Assembly: GCA_902778135.1 (NCBI GenBank)
Contig: CACYWP010000013.1
Span: 26,445 to 90,444 of the forward strand
Direction: 5' to 3'
Source of the DNA: an uncultured Coriobacteriaceae bacterium
GTDB lineage: Bacteria; Actinomycetota; Coriobacteriia; Coriobacteriales; Atopobiaceae
Length of the DNA stretch: 64,000 nt
Part shown: one piece after another, positions 53,572 to 61,908 of the stretch
How the letters are laid out: each line of letters starts with the position of its first letter
Numbering within the stretch: position 1 is the stretch's first letter
Made by a program: the position numbers and the translations under genes
The notes under the pieces: generated by a model
The model's database searches: none
The model's input: only the letters and a program-made list of their open reading frames with translations
What the model was told of the DNA's origin: nothing

Positions 53572-54633
53572 TCACTCCTCCACCGTCACCGTGAAGGACA
53601 CCGTCGTCTGGGGGTCTCCCCTCACCTCGGCCATTATCCTCGTCGTCCCCGGCGCGACACCCACCACGGTGTTGTAGCCGTACACGCGCGCGACGGAGGT
53701 CCCTTCCGACCAGAACTGACCGATGTCCTGCGGGCGGATGACGTACCTCGTGGGATAGCCCGATCCGTCCAGGCGCGGGCTGAGGTTCTTGCCAAACACC
53801 GTCGCCGCGATGTCGGTGTTCAGCGTCACCGACTCTCCCCGCTTCACCACAATCGGTCGCGGCTGGCTGACCGACAGGCTGAACCGCTCGGGCAACACAT
53901 GCACGGGCACCGCGCTATACGACGTCGACTCGTCCGAGACGGCGCTCGCGTACGCTTTGGACGAGAACGCCTCAACATAGTAGTAGTTGCCATTGCACTC
54001 GTACACGGCACAGGCAAAGCTCTGGTGCTCGGGGAACATCATCGTCTCGTGGTGTCCCGACGAGGCCATCCATTCCCGGTGCATTCGCTCCATGTCGAGA
54101 TAGGTGGCCAAGCCCAGGTTCTCGCGTCCCTCGTACGCGTCGCTGTACCACAGCTGCTCCGACTCGTTCCAATAACCGTGGCCATCCTCCCAGAGCGACC
54201 GTGCCTCCAGTCCGTTCGGCCGCTCGTGGTCCCAATAGACAGCGCTCTCCACCGCACGTCGCTTCGCGATGTCCTCGAGCTCGGCGCTCCATGTCAGCTG
54301 CGAGGCCTTCGCCTGCGCCCGCGCCTCGTTGACCAGCGACAGGTCGCGAACTGCCACGTCCTGGTGGAACCGGCCGTAGGGGTACAGCACGTACGTGTCG
54401 GTCTCTTTGTCGTAACGAAGCGCACGGTTGCTGGCTCCCGCCTCCAGGCTGTTTGCGACAATCTCGTCAATGCGCAACGTGCTTTCCGGTTCTGTCTCGC
54501 CAGCGGACGACCCATCCCACAACTCTAGCGAAAGCCCCTCCCAGAGCTGCGGAAACGCGCAGCCGACGAGCAGGGGCACAAGCAGCGCCACAAGGATAAG
54601 CACCGTACGCGACGCAATACCAGCGTTTCGCAT
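53572..54633 (-). CDS. CAP-domain lipoprotein
   Basis: 353 residues from the ATG at 54633 (GGGAGGTGAG upstream). The signal ends in a lipobox (LVALLVPL-LVGC). CAP domain about residues 85-230 (YPYGRFHQDVAVRDLSLVNE; HREWMASSGHHETMMFPEHQ; CAVYECNGNYYYVEAFSSKA) followed by one Big2-like domain to the end. It aligns along its length with the first part of the 1103-residue neighbour, so the two are tandem paralogues; this one is membrane-anchored and lacks the Ig repeats and DUF5648. Confidence 0.85.
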   Translation of the reverse strand: MRNAGIASRTVLILVALLVPLLVGCAFPQLWEGLSLELWDGSSAGETEPESTLRIDEIVANSLEAGASNRALRYDKETDTYVLYPYGRFHQDVAVRDLSLVNEARAQAKASQLTWSAELEDIAKRRAVESAVYWDHERPNGLEARSLWEDGHGYWNESEQLWYSDAYEGRENLGLATYLDMERMHREWMASSGHHETMMFPEHQSFACAVYECNGNYYYVEAFSSKAYASAVSDESTSYSAVPVHVLPERFSLSVSQPRPIVVKRGESVTLNTDIAATVFGKNLSPRLDGSGYPTRYVIRPQDIGQFWSEGTSVARVYGYNTVVGVAPGTTRIMAEVRGDPQTTVSFTVTVEE

Positions 54634-54727
54634 GCTCACCTCCCGCGACGCCACCTGCCTTTCTCACGCAGCAATTCTAGTCCCTTGCCCCGTGCCGCGT
54701 CGCGCTCGCTTCGACCATCGGGGACGG

Positions 54728-55081
54728 TTCGACCATCTGGGACGGTTCTCTGCGGTCGAAACGTTATAGATGATTCGACCATCTGGGACGGTTCTCTGCG
54801 ATCGAAACGTTATAGATGATTCGACCGGGGAGAACCGTCCCAGATGGTCGAACGTCAGGTGAGGGCGTTACTGCGGGAGGTAGTCAGGACGTCCGGAACG
54901 GAGGCTTTCGGTCAAGCGAGGCGGGTTTTCGACCGGGGAGAACCGTCCCAGATGGTCCAGAAGGTCGCTAGGAGGTCGAAAGCTGCACGCAACAAGAAGA
55001 AATGACGGCTCCTCTTGCCGGGTCTGAGCAAGGGAGCCGTCCTTGGTTTTCGACCGTGGAGAACCGTCCCAGATGGTCGAA
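54728..55081. repeat. 33-bp TTCGACC element, five copies, and decayed gene end
   Basis: Copies at 54728-54760, 54774-54806, 54820-54852, 54928-54960 and 55049-55081, in both orientations, plus a half copy at about 54709. The first two are separated by CGTTATAGATGA. Between copies, 54853-54885 repeats the 3' end of the downstream gene (55082-55112) with few changes, i.e. a broken duplicate of a DUF5648 tail. Confidence 0.85.
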
Positions 55082-55096
55082 CGTCAGGTGTGGGCG

Positions 55097-58000
55097 CTAC
55101 TGCGGGAGGTAGCCGTAGAAGGCCTCCTTCTCGTAGCGCCAGCCGGCGTTCGCCACCAGGAAGTCGCGCTCGGCCACGCTGGCGGTGAAGTGGTGCTGGC
55201 CCTTCTTGAGGCGACTGTTGTAGACGCAGAAGAGCGGCGAGACGCCCTCGTCGGCCCTGGCGGCCGACCAGAACGCCGGCCTGCCGTTGTTGTCCAAGGA
55301 CCAGCCATGCTTCGTGGTCAGCGCGTTGATCTCGCCCTGGCTCATGCTGTAGTAGTGGTCGCCCATCTTCCTGTTGTAGAGGCGGTACACCGGCGTGCCA
55401 ACGCCGTCGGGGGCCATCCAGGCGACGCCCTCCTGGCGCCAGTCGCCCTTCGTTATCACCGGCAGCTGCTCGTACTCGGAGGGCGAGGTCGTCCACAGGT
55501 GCTCGCTGGTCTTCTTGTTGTACAGGCGGTAGACGGCGACGCGCGCGGTCTCGGGAGCCTCGTCCGCGACGATGGAGAAGGTCGCATTCCTGGTGCCCGT
55601 GAAGTTGCCCCTGCCGGTGAAGGTGACCGTTGCGGTGCCGACGGAGATGTTGTCCTTGTAGGTGACGGTGTAGTCGGCCCCCTTCTCGAGCGTCCTGCCA
55701 TTCCAGGTGACCTTCGGCTCGGGCTTGATCGCCGACCCGGTGTGGGTCTGGTCGGCGATCTTGGCGACGGTCGCGCCGCTGATGTTAGCCTTGGCGATGG
55801 ACCAGCTAACGGTCCTGTCCGTCGTCGAGCCGTCGTACCAGCAGTAGTTGTTCTTGTCGGTCAAGCGTGCCGTGGCCGTATATGTGCCCGCATCCGTTGC
55901 GGTAGCCGTACCGGAGAGCGTGTAGTTGGCCCCAGTCGGAACGCCGCGCTGGCTGGACCCGTTGTAGATGAGGCCGGTCGTGGCTGTCGGTGGCGCCACA
56001 TCTGCCTTGTTGATGATGAAGGTGGCCGTCATCGACCCAGTGTAGCTGCCTATACCGGTGATGGTTACGGTACCAGTACCCGCGTTGGTGTTGTTGGTAT
56101 AGGTGAGCGTGTAGTCCGTACCCTGCCTCAACGTCTTGCCGGCCTTGGTAACCGTAACAGGAGGCGTCTGGGGCGTACCGTCGTAGCTGCCGGAAACGAT
56201 GGCCACACCCGATTCCGCGATGTCGATCTTGTCGGGATCGGTCTTCGAGATGGCAAAGGAGGCTGTCGTCGTGCCGGTGAAGTTGCCCCTGCCGGAGATG
56301 GTGACGGTCGCCGTGCCCACGTTGGTGTTGTTGCGGTACGACAGCGTGTAGTCGGTGCCCTTCTTCAGCGTCTTGCCGTTCCACGTGACCTCCGGCTCGG
56401 GCTTGACCGCCGACCCGGTGTGGGCCTGGTCGGCAATCCCGGCGACGGTCGCGCCGGAGATGTCGGCCTGGGCGATGGACCAGTCTATGTCCTTTTCGGC
56501 CAACGTATCGTCGGACCACATGGTGTTCTGCTCGTCTATCAGGTAGGCCGTTGCGGTGTGCGTGCCCGCGCTGATGGCCACCTCCTCGCCGTAGAGCCCG
56601 TAGTCGGCCCCCGCCGGAACGCCCCGCTGGGATGACCCATCGTAGGTCAGGCCCGTCTCCGCCTTCGGGACGGCGACCCTCTTCGGCACGATGCACCACA
56701 CGATGTCCTTGGCGGCCGTCGTGCCGTCGGACCACATGGTGTTCCGCTCGTCGCGCAGGGAAACGGTAATGTCGTAGGGGCCGGCGTAGGTCGCGCCTGT
56801 GATGCCACACACGCTGAAGTCGTCGTTCTCCTGGATGGAGCCATCCTGCATCTCGCCAGTGTAGGTGATATCCCTGGGCGTGGGTATGGCAATCGTCCTG
56901 CGGGCGATGGTGAACGTGACGCTCTTGGTCCCGGTGTAGCCGCCCTTGCCGGTGATGGTGACGGTCGCGGTGCCGGCGTTGGTGTTGTCGCTGTAAGAGA
57001 GCGTGTAGTCGATACCCCTGACCAGCGTCTTCCCTCCCAGCGTGACGGTGGGTGCGGGTGTATGGGCCGACCCGTTATAGGTGAGATCGGCAATCTTGGA
57101 CACCGTGGCGGAAGAGATGTCCACCTTGTCAGGCGCTGTGCGAACGATCTGGAAGTCGGCCGTCGTGGTGCCGGTGAAGTTGCCCGTGCCGGAGATGGTG
57201 ACGGTCGCGGTGCCGACGGCGGTGTTGTCCTTGTACGACAGCGTATAGTCGGTGCCACGCGTCAGCGTGCGCCCGTTCCAGGTCAGCGTCGGTTCGGGCC
57301 TGAGCGCCGAGCCCGTGTAGCTCTGGGTGGGGATGGTCGAGACGGAGACGGACGAGATGCTGGCCTTGCCGATGTTCCAGCTGATGGACTTCGTCGTGCT
57401 CGTTCCGTCAGACCAGACCAGATTGGCAGTGTCGCTCAACGACGCACGCGTCGTGTAGGTGCCCACGACCGTCGCGCCGACCGTACCGGAGAGCGCATAC
57501 CCCTCGCCAGCATCGACGCCGCTCTGGCTGGATCCGGTGTAGACGAGCCCCGTCCTCGCTGTCGGTATGGCAACGGACAGCTTGTTTATGGCGAAGGTGG
57601 CCGTCTTGGTCCCGGTGAAGTCATTCGTTCCCGTGATGGTGACGGTAGCCGTGCCGGCGTTGGTGTTGTTGCTGTACGTGACCGTGTACCCTGCGCCGGT
57701 CGAGATTGCCGTGCCGTTGTATCTGACCGTCACGGTGGGCTTCTGCTCCGATCCGTTGTAGGTCTGCGGCGGAATCGCGGCGATGGTCGCGTCGCCCATC
57801 TTGGCCTTTGCGATGGTCCAGCTGATGACCTTGTCCGCCGTCGTCCCGTCCGGCCACGAGGTGTTGCCCTTGTCGGTCAGCACGAGGGTCGTGGAATACG
57901 TGCCGGAATGCGTTGCGCCAGACGTGCCGGCGATGTCGTAGTCATCGGTTGCGGAAAGAGCGGACTGGATCCTACCGGTATAGGTGAGCTCCTTGGGTGT

Positions 58001-60616
58001 CGGGATGGCGATCGTCCTGCGGTTGATGGTGAAGCTCGCGGTCCGCGTCCCGGTGTAGTCGCCGATGCCCGTGATGGTGACGGTTGCGGTGCCGGCGTTG
58101 GTGTTGTTGCGGTACGACAGCGTGTAGTCGGTGCCCTTGGCCAGCGTCTTGCCGCCGTAGGTGACGGTCGGCTCGGGGGTCTGCGCGGACCCATCGTAGG
58201 TGCGCGGGCCGATTGACGAGACGCTGGCGGAGGAGATGCTGACCTTCGGGGCGGCCGTGATGGAGAAGGACGTGGTCCTCGTGCCGGCGAAGTTGCCCGT
58301 GCCAGTGATGGTGACGGTCGCGGTGCCCACAGCGGTGTTGTTGCGGTACGACAGCGTGTAGTCGGTGCCCTCGACCAGAGTCGTGCCGTTCCAGGTCAAC
58401 GTCGGTTCGGGCTTGAGCGCCGAGCCGGTGTAGGTCTGGGCGGGGATGGCCGAGACGCTAGCCGAGGAGAGGCTGGCAGCCGCAATCGACCAGTTGATGG
58501 TCTTCGAAGCCGTCGTCCCATCGGTCCACGAGTAGTTCGTGGTGTCGCTCAGGCGGGCCGTCACGGTATAGGTGCCCGCATCGACGGCGCTCAAGGTCCC
58601 GCTTAGGGAGAAGCCGGAGCCCAACGCGACAGCGGTTTGGCTCAAGCCGCTGTAGACCAGACCGGTCCGCGCCGTCGGGGGCGTTACCTTGGCCTTTGCG
58701 ATGGTCCAGCTGATGGACTTCGCCCCACTGGTCCCGTCGGACCACGTGTAGTTGGCAGTGTCGGACAGCGTCGCCGTCGCGCTGTAGGTACCCGCGTTGG
58801 TCGCGGACGTCGTGCCGGAGAGGCTGTACCCCGTCCCCGTCTCCACGCCCCGCTGGCTGTATCCCGTGTAGGTGAGTCCCGTCGTGGCGCTCGGCACGTT
58901 GACCGTGGCCTTGTTGATGGTGAAGCTCGCGGTCGTGGAGTCCGTGTAGTTGCCCAGGCCGGTGATTGTGACGGTCGCGGTGCCCGCGTTGGTGTTGTTT
59001 GAGTAGGCGACGCTGTAGTCGACGTTCTTGGTCAGGGTAGTGCCGTTCAGGCGGACGGTCACGGCCGGCGTCAGCGCAGATCCGGTGTAGGTCTGGTCCG
59101 ACACCGTGACGGTCGCATCGGCAATCGAGATCTGCTGGATGTCGTTGGCAGGGTCGTACGGTGCACTCGAAAGGGTCAGGTCCGCGGTGCTCCACACCGA
59201 GCGCGTGTCGCTGTCGTAGGCATAGCTGATGCCCGTACCATTCTCGTTGTAGAAGTTGTACTGGCTGCTCACGCTGCCCGAGGCGCACGGGACAATGAAC
59301 AGCTCGCCACGCTGGCCAATGGTACCCGAATCGCTGTTGGTGACGTCCACCATATAGTTCTTGCCATCGGGCATGGTGACGACGTTCCACATGTGCGCAC
59401 CCGCACCGGTGCCTCCCGCCATCTGCCCCGAAACGAGGCGACAGTCTACGTTGGCGAAGTTGGAAAGGTCGCACAGATACTTGAAGGCCTTGGAATAGCC
59501 CTCGCAGACGACCTTGGTTGACGTGTTGCCATCGAAGACGTTTACCAGCTGCCACGGGTCGCCATAGGACGCACCGCCGTTTGCCGCATCGTTGTTATAG
59601 GAGACCAGCTCGCAGATGGCGTCGCGATAGGCCACGAGGCGGTCGTAGACGCTCTTGCCAGCATTGCCGCTGACGATGCCCTTCGCCTTGGCGACCGCCG
59701 TCCTCACGCGCGTGCCATAGGACGGGTCAACCGAGAACGTGTCCGAGGCATAGTCGGAGGACACGTACATATAGAATGTCAAGGTGGCGTCTTCGGTAAC
59801 GTAGATTCTGTTGCTGTTGTAGTAGAAGCTACTCCCCCGCCAGCTCGTTCCGAGCGTCTTGTCGAACCAGTACAGGTCGTAGGGACAATCCACGAGCAGG
59901 GAGTCCAGGACGATGGATTGGTTGAATGAGGTCAGGCTCGCATAGGCCGCCCTTGCCTCGGACGTTAAGGGGCCACCTGACGTGATCGCCGACACCCCCA
60001 GGTCCGCCGCCGTCCACGAGGTCTTGCCGCCAGTCAGCGTGGTCAGGGGAATCGTGAACGTGGTGGACGTGCGCGTACCCGCCGCCACCTCGGCAATCAT
60101 GTCCTTGAGCAGGTCGTACATGACGGCGTCGTTACCCGTCAGGTACTTGCCGGCATTGCCCAGGCGCTGGGGCTCGCCTGCCGCATTGGGCAGCTCCTGG
60201 GAGAACTGCTGCTCGATGTAACCGGCAAGGAGGTCCTCGCCGGTTGGCACGTCGTCGTAGGTAGCCTCTTCGGTGGGACCCTCCGCCACGAAGACGTCAG
60301 CCTGTTCGTCCTGGTCCGCAGGCGCATCCGATTCGGGCGTCACCTCCGGCCCATCCATCGCCTCGGCCGTGCCCAGGGCGACGGGCTCGGTCTCGGCATC
60401 GTCGGACGCGGCTGGCGAGGCAGGCTCCTCCGGCTCGGTCACGGACTCGCCGGACTCGTCTGCGACAACAGGTGCCTCGTAAGCCTCCTCGCTTGGCACA
60501 GCCTCCTCGGCCAGCGCGTAGGTGGCAGGTGATGCCAGCTGCAACACCATGGCAAGCGTCAGCAATGCCGACAAAACGCGCGCCGCACGTGACCCGGAAC
60601 GAAACATCGACTGCAT
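55097..60616 (-). CDS. Giant secreted protein: transglutaminase-like domain, 16 Ig-like repeats, DUF5648
   Basis: 1839 residues from the ATG at 60616 (GGGAG upstream). Signal peptide to about residue 37 (VLSALLTLAMVLQLASPATY), acidic linker to about 115, a leader region, then a transglutaminase-like domain at about 280-460 with its triad: Cys in KVVCEGYSKAFKYLCDLS, His in GAHMWNVVTMPDGKNYMVDV, Asp in VDVTNSD. Residues about 490-1690 are nine repeats of type A (QTYTGSALKPEPTLTWNGTT, DYTLSYRNNTAVGTATVTIT) alternating with seven of type B (IPTARTGLVYTGSSQSGV). DUF5648 ends it (about 1695-1839). It is probably a wall-associated adhesin or cross-linking protein. Confidence 0.88.
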   Translation of the reverse strand: MQSMFRSGSRAARVLSALLTLAMVLQLASPATYALAEEAVPSEEAYEAPVVADESGESVTEPEEPASPAASDDAETEPVALGTAEAMDGPEVTPESDAPADQDEQADVFVAEGPTEEATYDDVPTGEDLLAGYIEQQFSQELPNAAGEPQRLGNAGKYLTGNDAVMYDLLKDMIAEVAAGTRTSTTFTIPLTTLTGGKTSWTAADLGVSAITSGGPLTSEARAAYASLTSFNQSIVLDSLLVDCPYDLYWFDKTLGTSWRGSSFYYNSNRIYVTEDATLTFYMYVSSDYASDTFSVDPSYGTRVRTAVAKAKGIVSGNAGKSVYDRLVAYRDAICELVSYNNDAANGGASYGDPWQLVNVFDGNTSTKVVCEGYSKAFKYLCDLSNFANVDCRLVSGQMAGGTGAGAHMWNVVTMPDGKNYMVDVTNSDSGTIGQRGELFIVPCASGSVSSQYNFYNENGTGISYAYDSDTRSVWSTADLTLSSAPYDPANDIQQISIADATVTVSDQTYTGSALTPAVTVRLNGTTLTKNVDYSVAYSNNTNAGTATVTITGLGNYTDSTTASFTINKATVNVPSATTGLTYTGYSQRGVETGTGYSLSGTTSATNAGTYSATATLSDTANYTWSDGTSGAKSISWTIAKAKVTPPTARTGLVYSGLSQTAVALGSGFSLSGTLSAVDAGTYTVTARLSDTTNYSWTDGTTASKTINWSIAAASLSSASVSAIPAQTYTGSALKPEPTLTWNGTTLVEGTDYTLSYRNNTAVGTATVTITGTGNFAGTRTTSFSITAAPKVSISSASVSSIGPRTYDGSAQTPEPTVTYGGKTLAKGTDYTLSYRNNTNAGTATVTITGIGDYTGTRTASFTINRRTIAIPTPKELTYTGRIQSALSATDDYDIAGTSGATHSGTYSTTLVLTDKGNTSWPDGTTADKVISWTIAKAKMGDATIAAIPPQTYNGSEQKPTVTVRYNGTAISTGAGYTVTYSNNTNAGTATVTITGTNDFTGTKTATFAINKLSVAIPTARTGLVYTGSSQSGVDAGEGYALSGTVGATVVGTYTTRASLSDTANLVWSDGTSTTKSISWNIGKASISSVSVSTIPTQSYTGSALRPEPTLTWNGRTLTRGTDYTLSYKDNTAVGTATVTISGTGNFTGTTTADFQIVRTAPDKVDISSATVSKIADLTYNGSAHTPAPTVTLGGKTLVRGIDYTLSYSDNTNAGTATVTITGKGGYTGTKSVTFTIARRTIAIPTPRDITYTGEMQDGSIQENDDFSVCGITGATYAGPYDITVSLRDERNTMWSDGTTAAKDIVWCIVPKRVAVPKAETGLTYDGSSQRGVPAGADYGLYGEEVAISAGTHTATAYLIDEQNTMWSDDTLAEKDIDWSIAQADISGATVAGIADQAHTGSAVKPEPEVTWNGKTLKKGTDYTLSYRNNTNVGTATVTISGRGNFTGTTTASFAISKTDPDKIDIAESGVAIVSGSYDGTPQTPPVTVTKAGKTLRQGTDYTLTYTNNTNAGTGTVTITGIGSYTGSMTATFIINKADVAPPTATTGLIYNGSSQRGVPTGANYTLSGTATATDAGTYTATARLTDKNNYCWYDGSTTDRTVSWSIAKANISGATVAKIADQTHTGSAIKPEPKVTWNGRTLEKGADYTVTYKDNISVGTATVTFTGRGNFTGTRNATFSIVADEAPETARVAVYRLYNKKTSEHLWTTSPSEYEQLPVITKGDWRQEGVAWMAPDGVGTPVYRLYNRKMGDHYYSMSQGEINALTTKHGWSLDNNGRPAFWSAARADEGVSPLFCVYNSRLKKGQHHFTASVAERDFLVANAGWRYEKEAFYGYLPQ

Positions 60617-60635
60617 GGCTTTACTCCCCCAGCTC

Positions 60636-60657
60636 ATTGTGCATGTACTTGCACAAT
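60636..60657. promoter_or_regulatory. Perfect palindrome upstream of the giant surface protein
   Basis: ATTGTGCA-tgtact-TGCACAAT, 20 bp before the gene start. It overlaps the leader and may be an operator or an mRNA hairpin. Confidence 0.4.
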
Positions 60658-60725
60658 TATGAGGGTTTGCCCAACGATTGCCATCGGAATGACGCTTTTT
60701 CCCTTTTTGGCGGCGGAAAAGGCCG

Positions 60726-61748
60726 CTATGCCTTGGCTCGCCTCACAGGATCCACGCCCGCGATGAGGTAGGCCTTCGCATCGAGTGGTGCCCCGTCGCG
60801 CCAGCGAAGCTTGAGGAACGCCGGGTAGCAGTAGAGCGAGACCGCCTTGTCGTCCAAGGTGACACGTTTCGCATACACCATGTCGGCAAGCAGGCGCCAG
60901 CGATCGTCAGCAAGACCCCATGAGGACACACGGTCCATGAGCTGTGCCATGGACCCCCGCGCACCGGCGTCCATCCAATCGGCCGTATGGAAACGAACGC
61001 TCGCACCCAGCGTAGGCCCGGCGCTCCCATCCTCTTGGACGTCGAACTGGAACTCGAACGGGAAGGGAGATGTGACAAGCTGCTGGCACTGTACCACAAG
61101 CGTATCGTTCGCCCAGAAGCCGCCCACGTCGCGCAAATGCCCGGCCAGCGCGGGGCCATTGCGCACGTATTCGTGCCGCATCGCGGCGTTCACGATGCAC
61201 TCCATGCGCAGGAAGGGAGCGAACGCTCTCTGCACCCTACCCGGGAAGACGCCCGTATAGCAGGCATACCAGGAGTCGGGCATGTTTCTGCAGAACGTGC
61301 GCCACGCATCGAGTGCCTCGGGGCGCCCCACCGCCCCCAGGAACCCACCGACGACGTCCGAACCCCTGCGGTCGACAAGCAGCTGCACGGCCGGGCAATC
61401 GATGTCGCCGGAGCTGACGTCATAGCTCATCGCCAGTTGGCGGACGCCCTCCTCGCAGCTGGCGAACCAGGTGAGTGCGTCATCATACCTGCCCTCGTGG
61501 CCAGCGTAGCGCACGTTCGTGCCCGCTATGTCGGCATGGGACACGAGCGAGTGAAGGTCGAACCACGGGTCCCCAGCCAAGGGCAGCTCGAACCACAGCT
61601 CCGGGAAGGTGTCGCCGACGAGCGACCTGCAGAATGCCTCCTTGGCGACAGGCGCGCACGTGCCGAACAGTGCAGACTCGCGACCGTCCTTGGCTGCGAG
61701 GGCATAGATGATGTCGTAGAGCATCCTGCGGTCAAACACCGGCATCAT
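60726..61748 (-). CDS. Unrecognised cytoplasmic protein between two transglutaminase-like surface proteins
   Basis: 340 residues from the ATG at 61748 (GGAGAGGGG upstream). No signal peptide or membrane span. Landmarks: TCAPVAKEAFCRSLVGDTFP, ELWFELPLAGDPWFDLHSLV, DCPAVQLLVDRRGSDVVGGF, MPDSWYACYTGVFPGRVQRA, FPFEFQFDVQEDGSAGPTLG, and the end YCYPAFLKLRWRDGAPLDAK. It is Trp/Phe/Tyr-rich with evenly spread cysteines. I cannot place it in a family. It lies in the surface-protein island and shares its direction, but nothing in it shows a link to secretion. Confidence 0.7.
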   Translation of the reverse strand: MMPVFDRRMLYDIIYALAAKDGRESALFGTCAPVAKEAFCRSLVGDTFPELWFELPLAGDPWFDLHSLVSHADIAGTNVRYAGHEGRYDDALTWFASCEEGVRQLAMSYDVSSGDIDCPAVQLLVDRRGSDVVGGFLGAVGRPEALDAWRTFCRNMPDSWYACYTGVFPGRVQRAFAPFLRMECIVNAAMRHEYVRNGPALAGHLRDVGGFWANDTLVVQCQQLVTSPFPFEFQFDVQEDGSAGPTLGASVRFHTADWMDAGARGSMAQLMDRVSSWGLADDRWRLLADMVYAKRVTLDDKAVSLYCYPAFLKLRWRDGAPLDAKAYLIAGVDPVRRAKA

Positions 61749-61837
61749 CCCCTCTCCGACCGAGCGCCCCTTGTCCATCCTACAGAATGTCGGGGACACA
61801 CTCCCGCCCGAAAACCGAAAAAGAGGCCAGCCGCCCT

Positions 61838-61906
61838 TTCGACCACAGAGAACCCTCCCAGACGGTCGAAGCTTTCGACCTTCTGGGACGGTTCTCTACG
61901 GTCGAA
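61838..61906. repeat. 33-bp TTCGACC element, two copies
   Basis: Copies at 61838-61870 and 61874-61906, in opposite orientation and 3 bp apart. The second ends two bases before the stop codon of the next gene. Confidence 0.85.
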
Positions 61907-61908
61907 GG

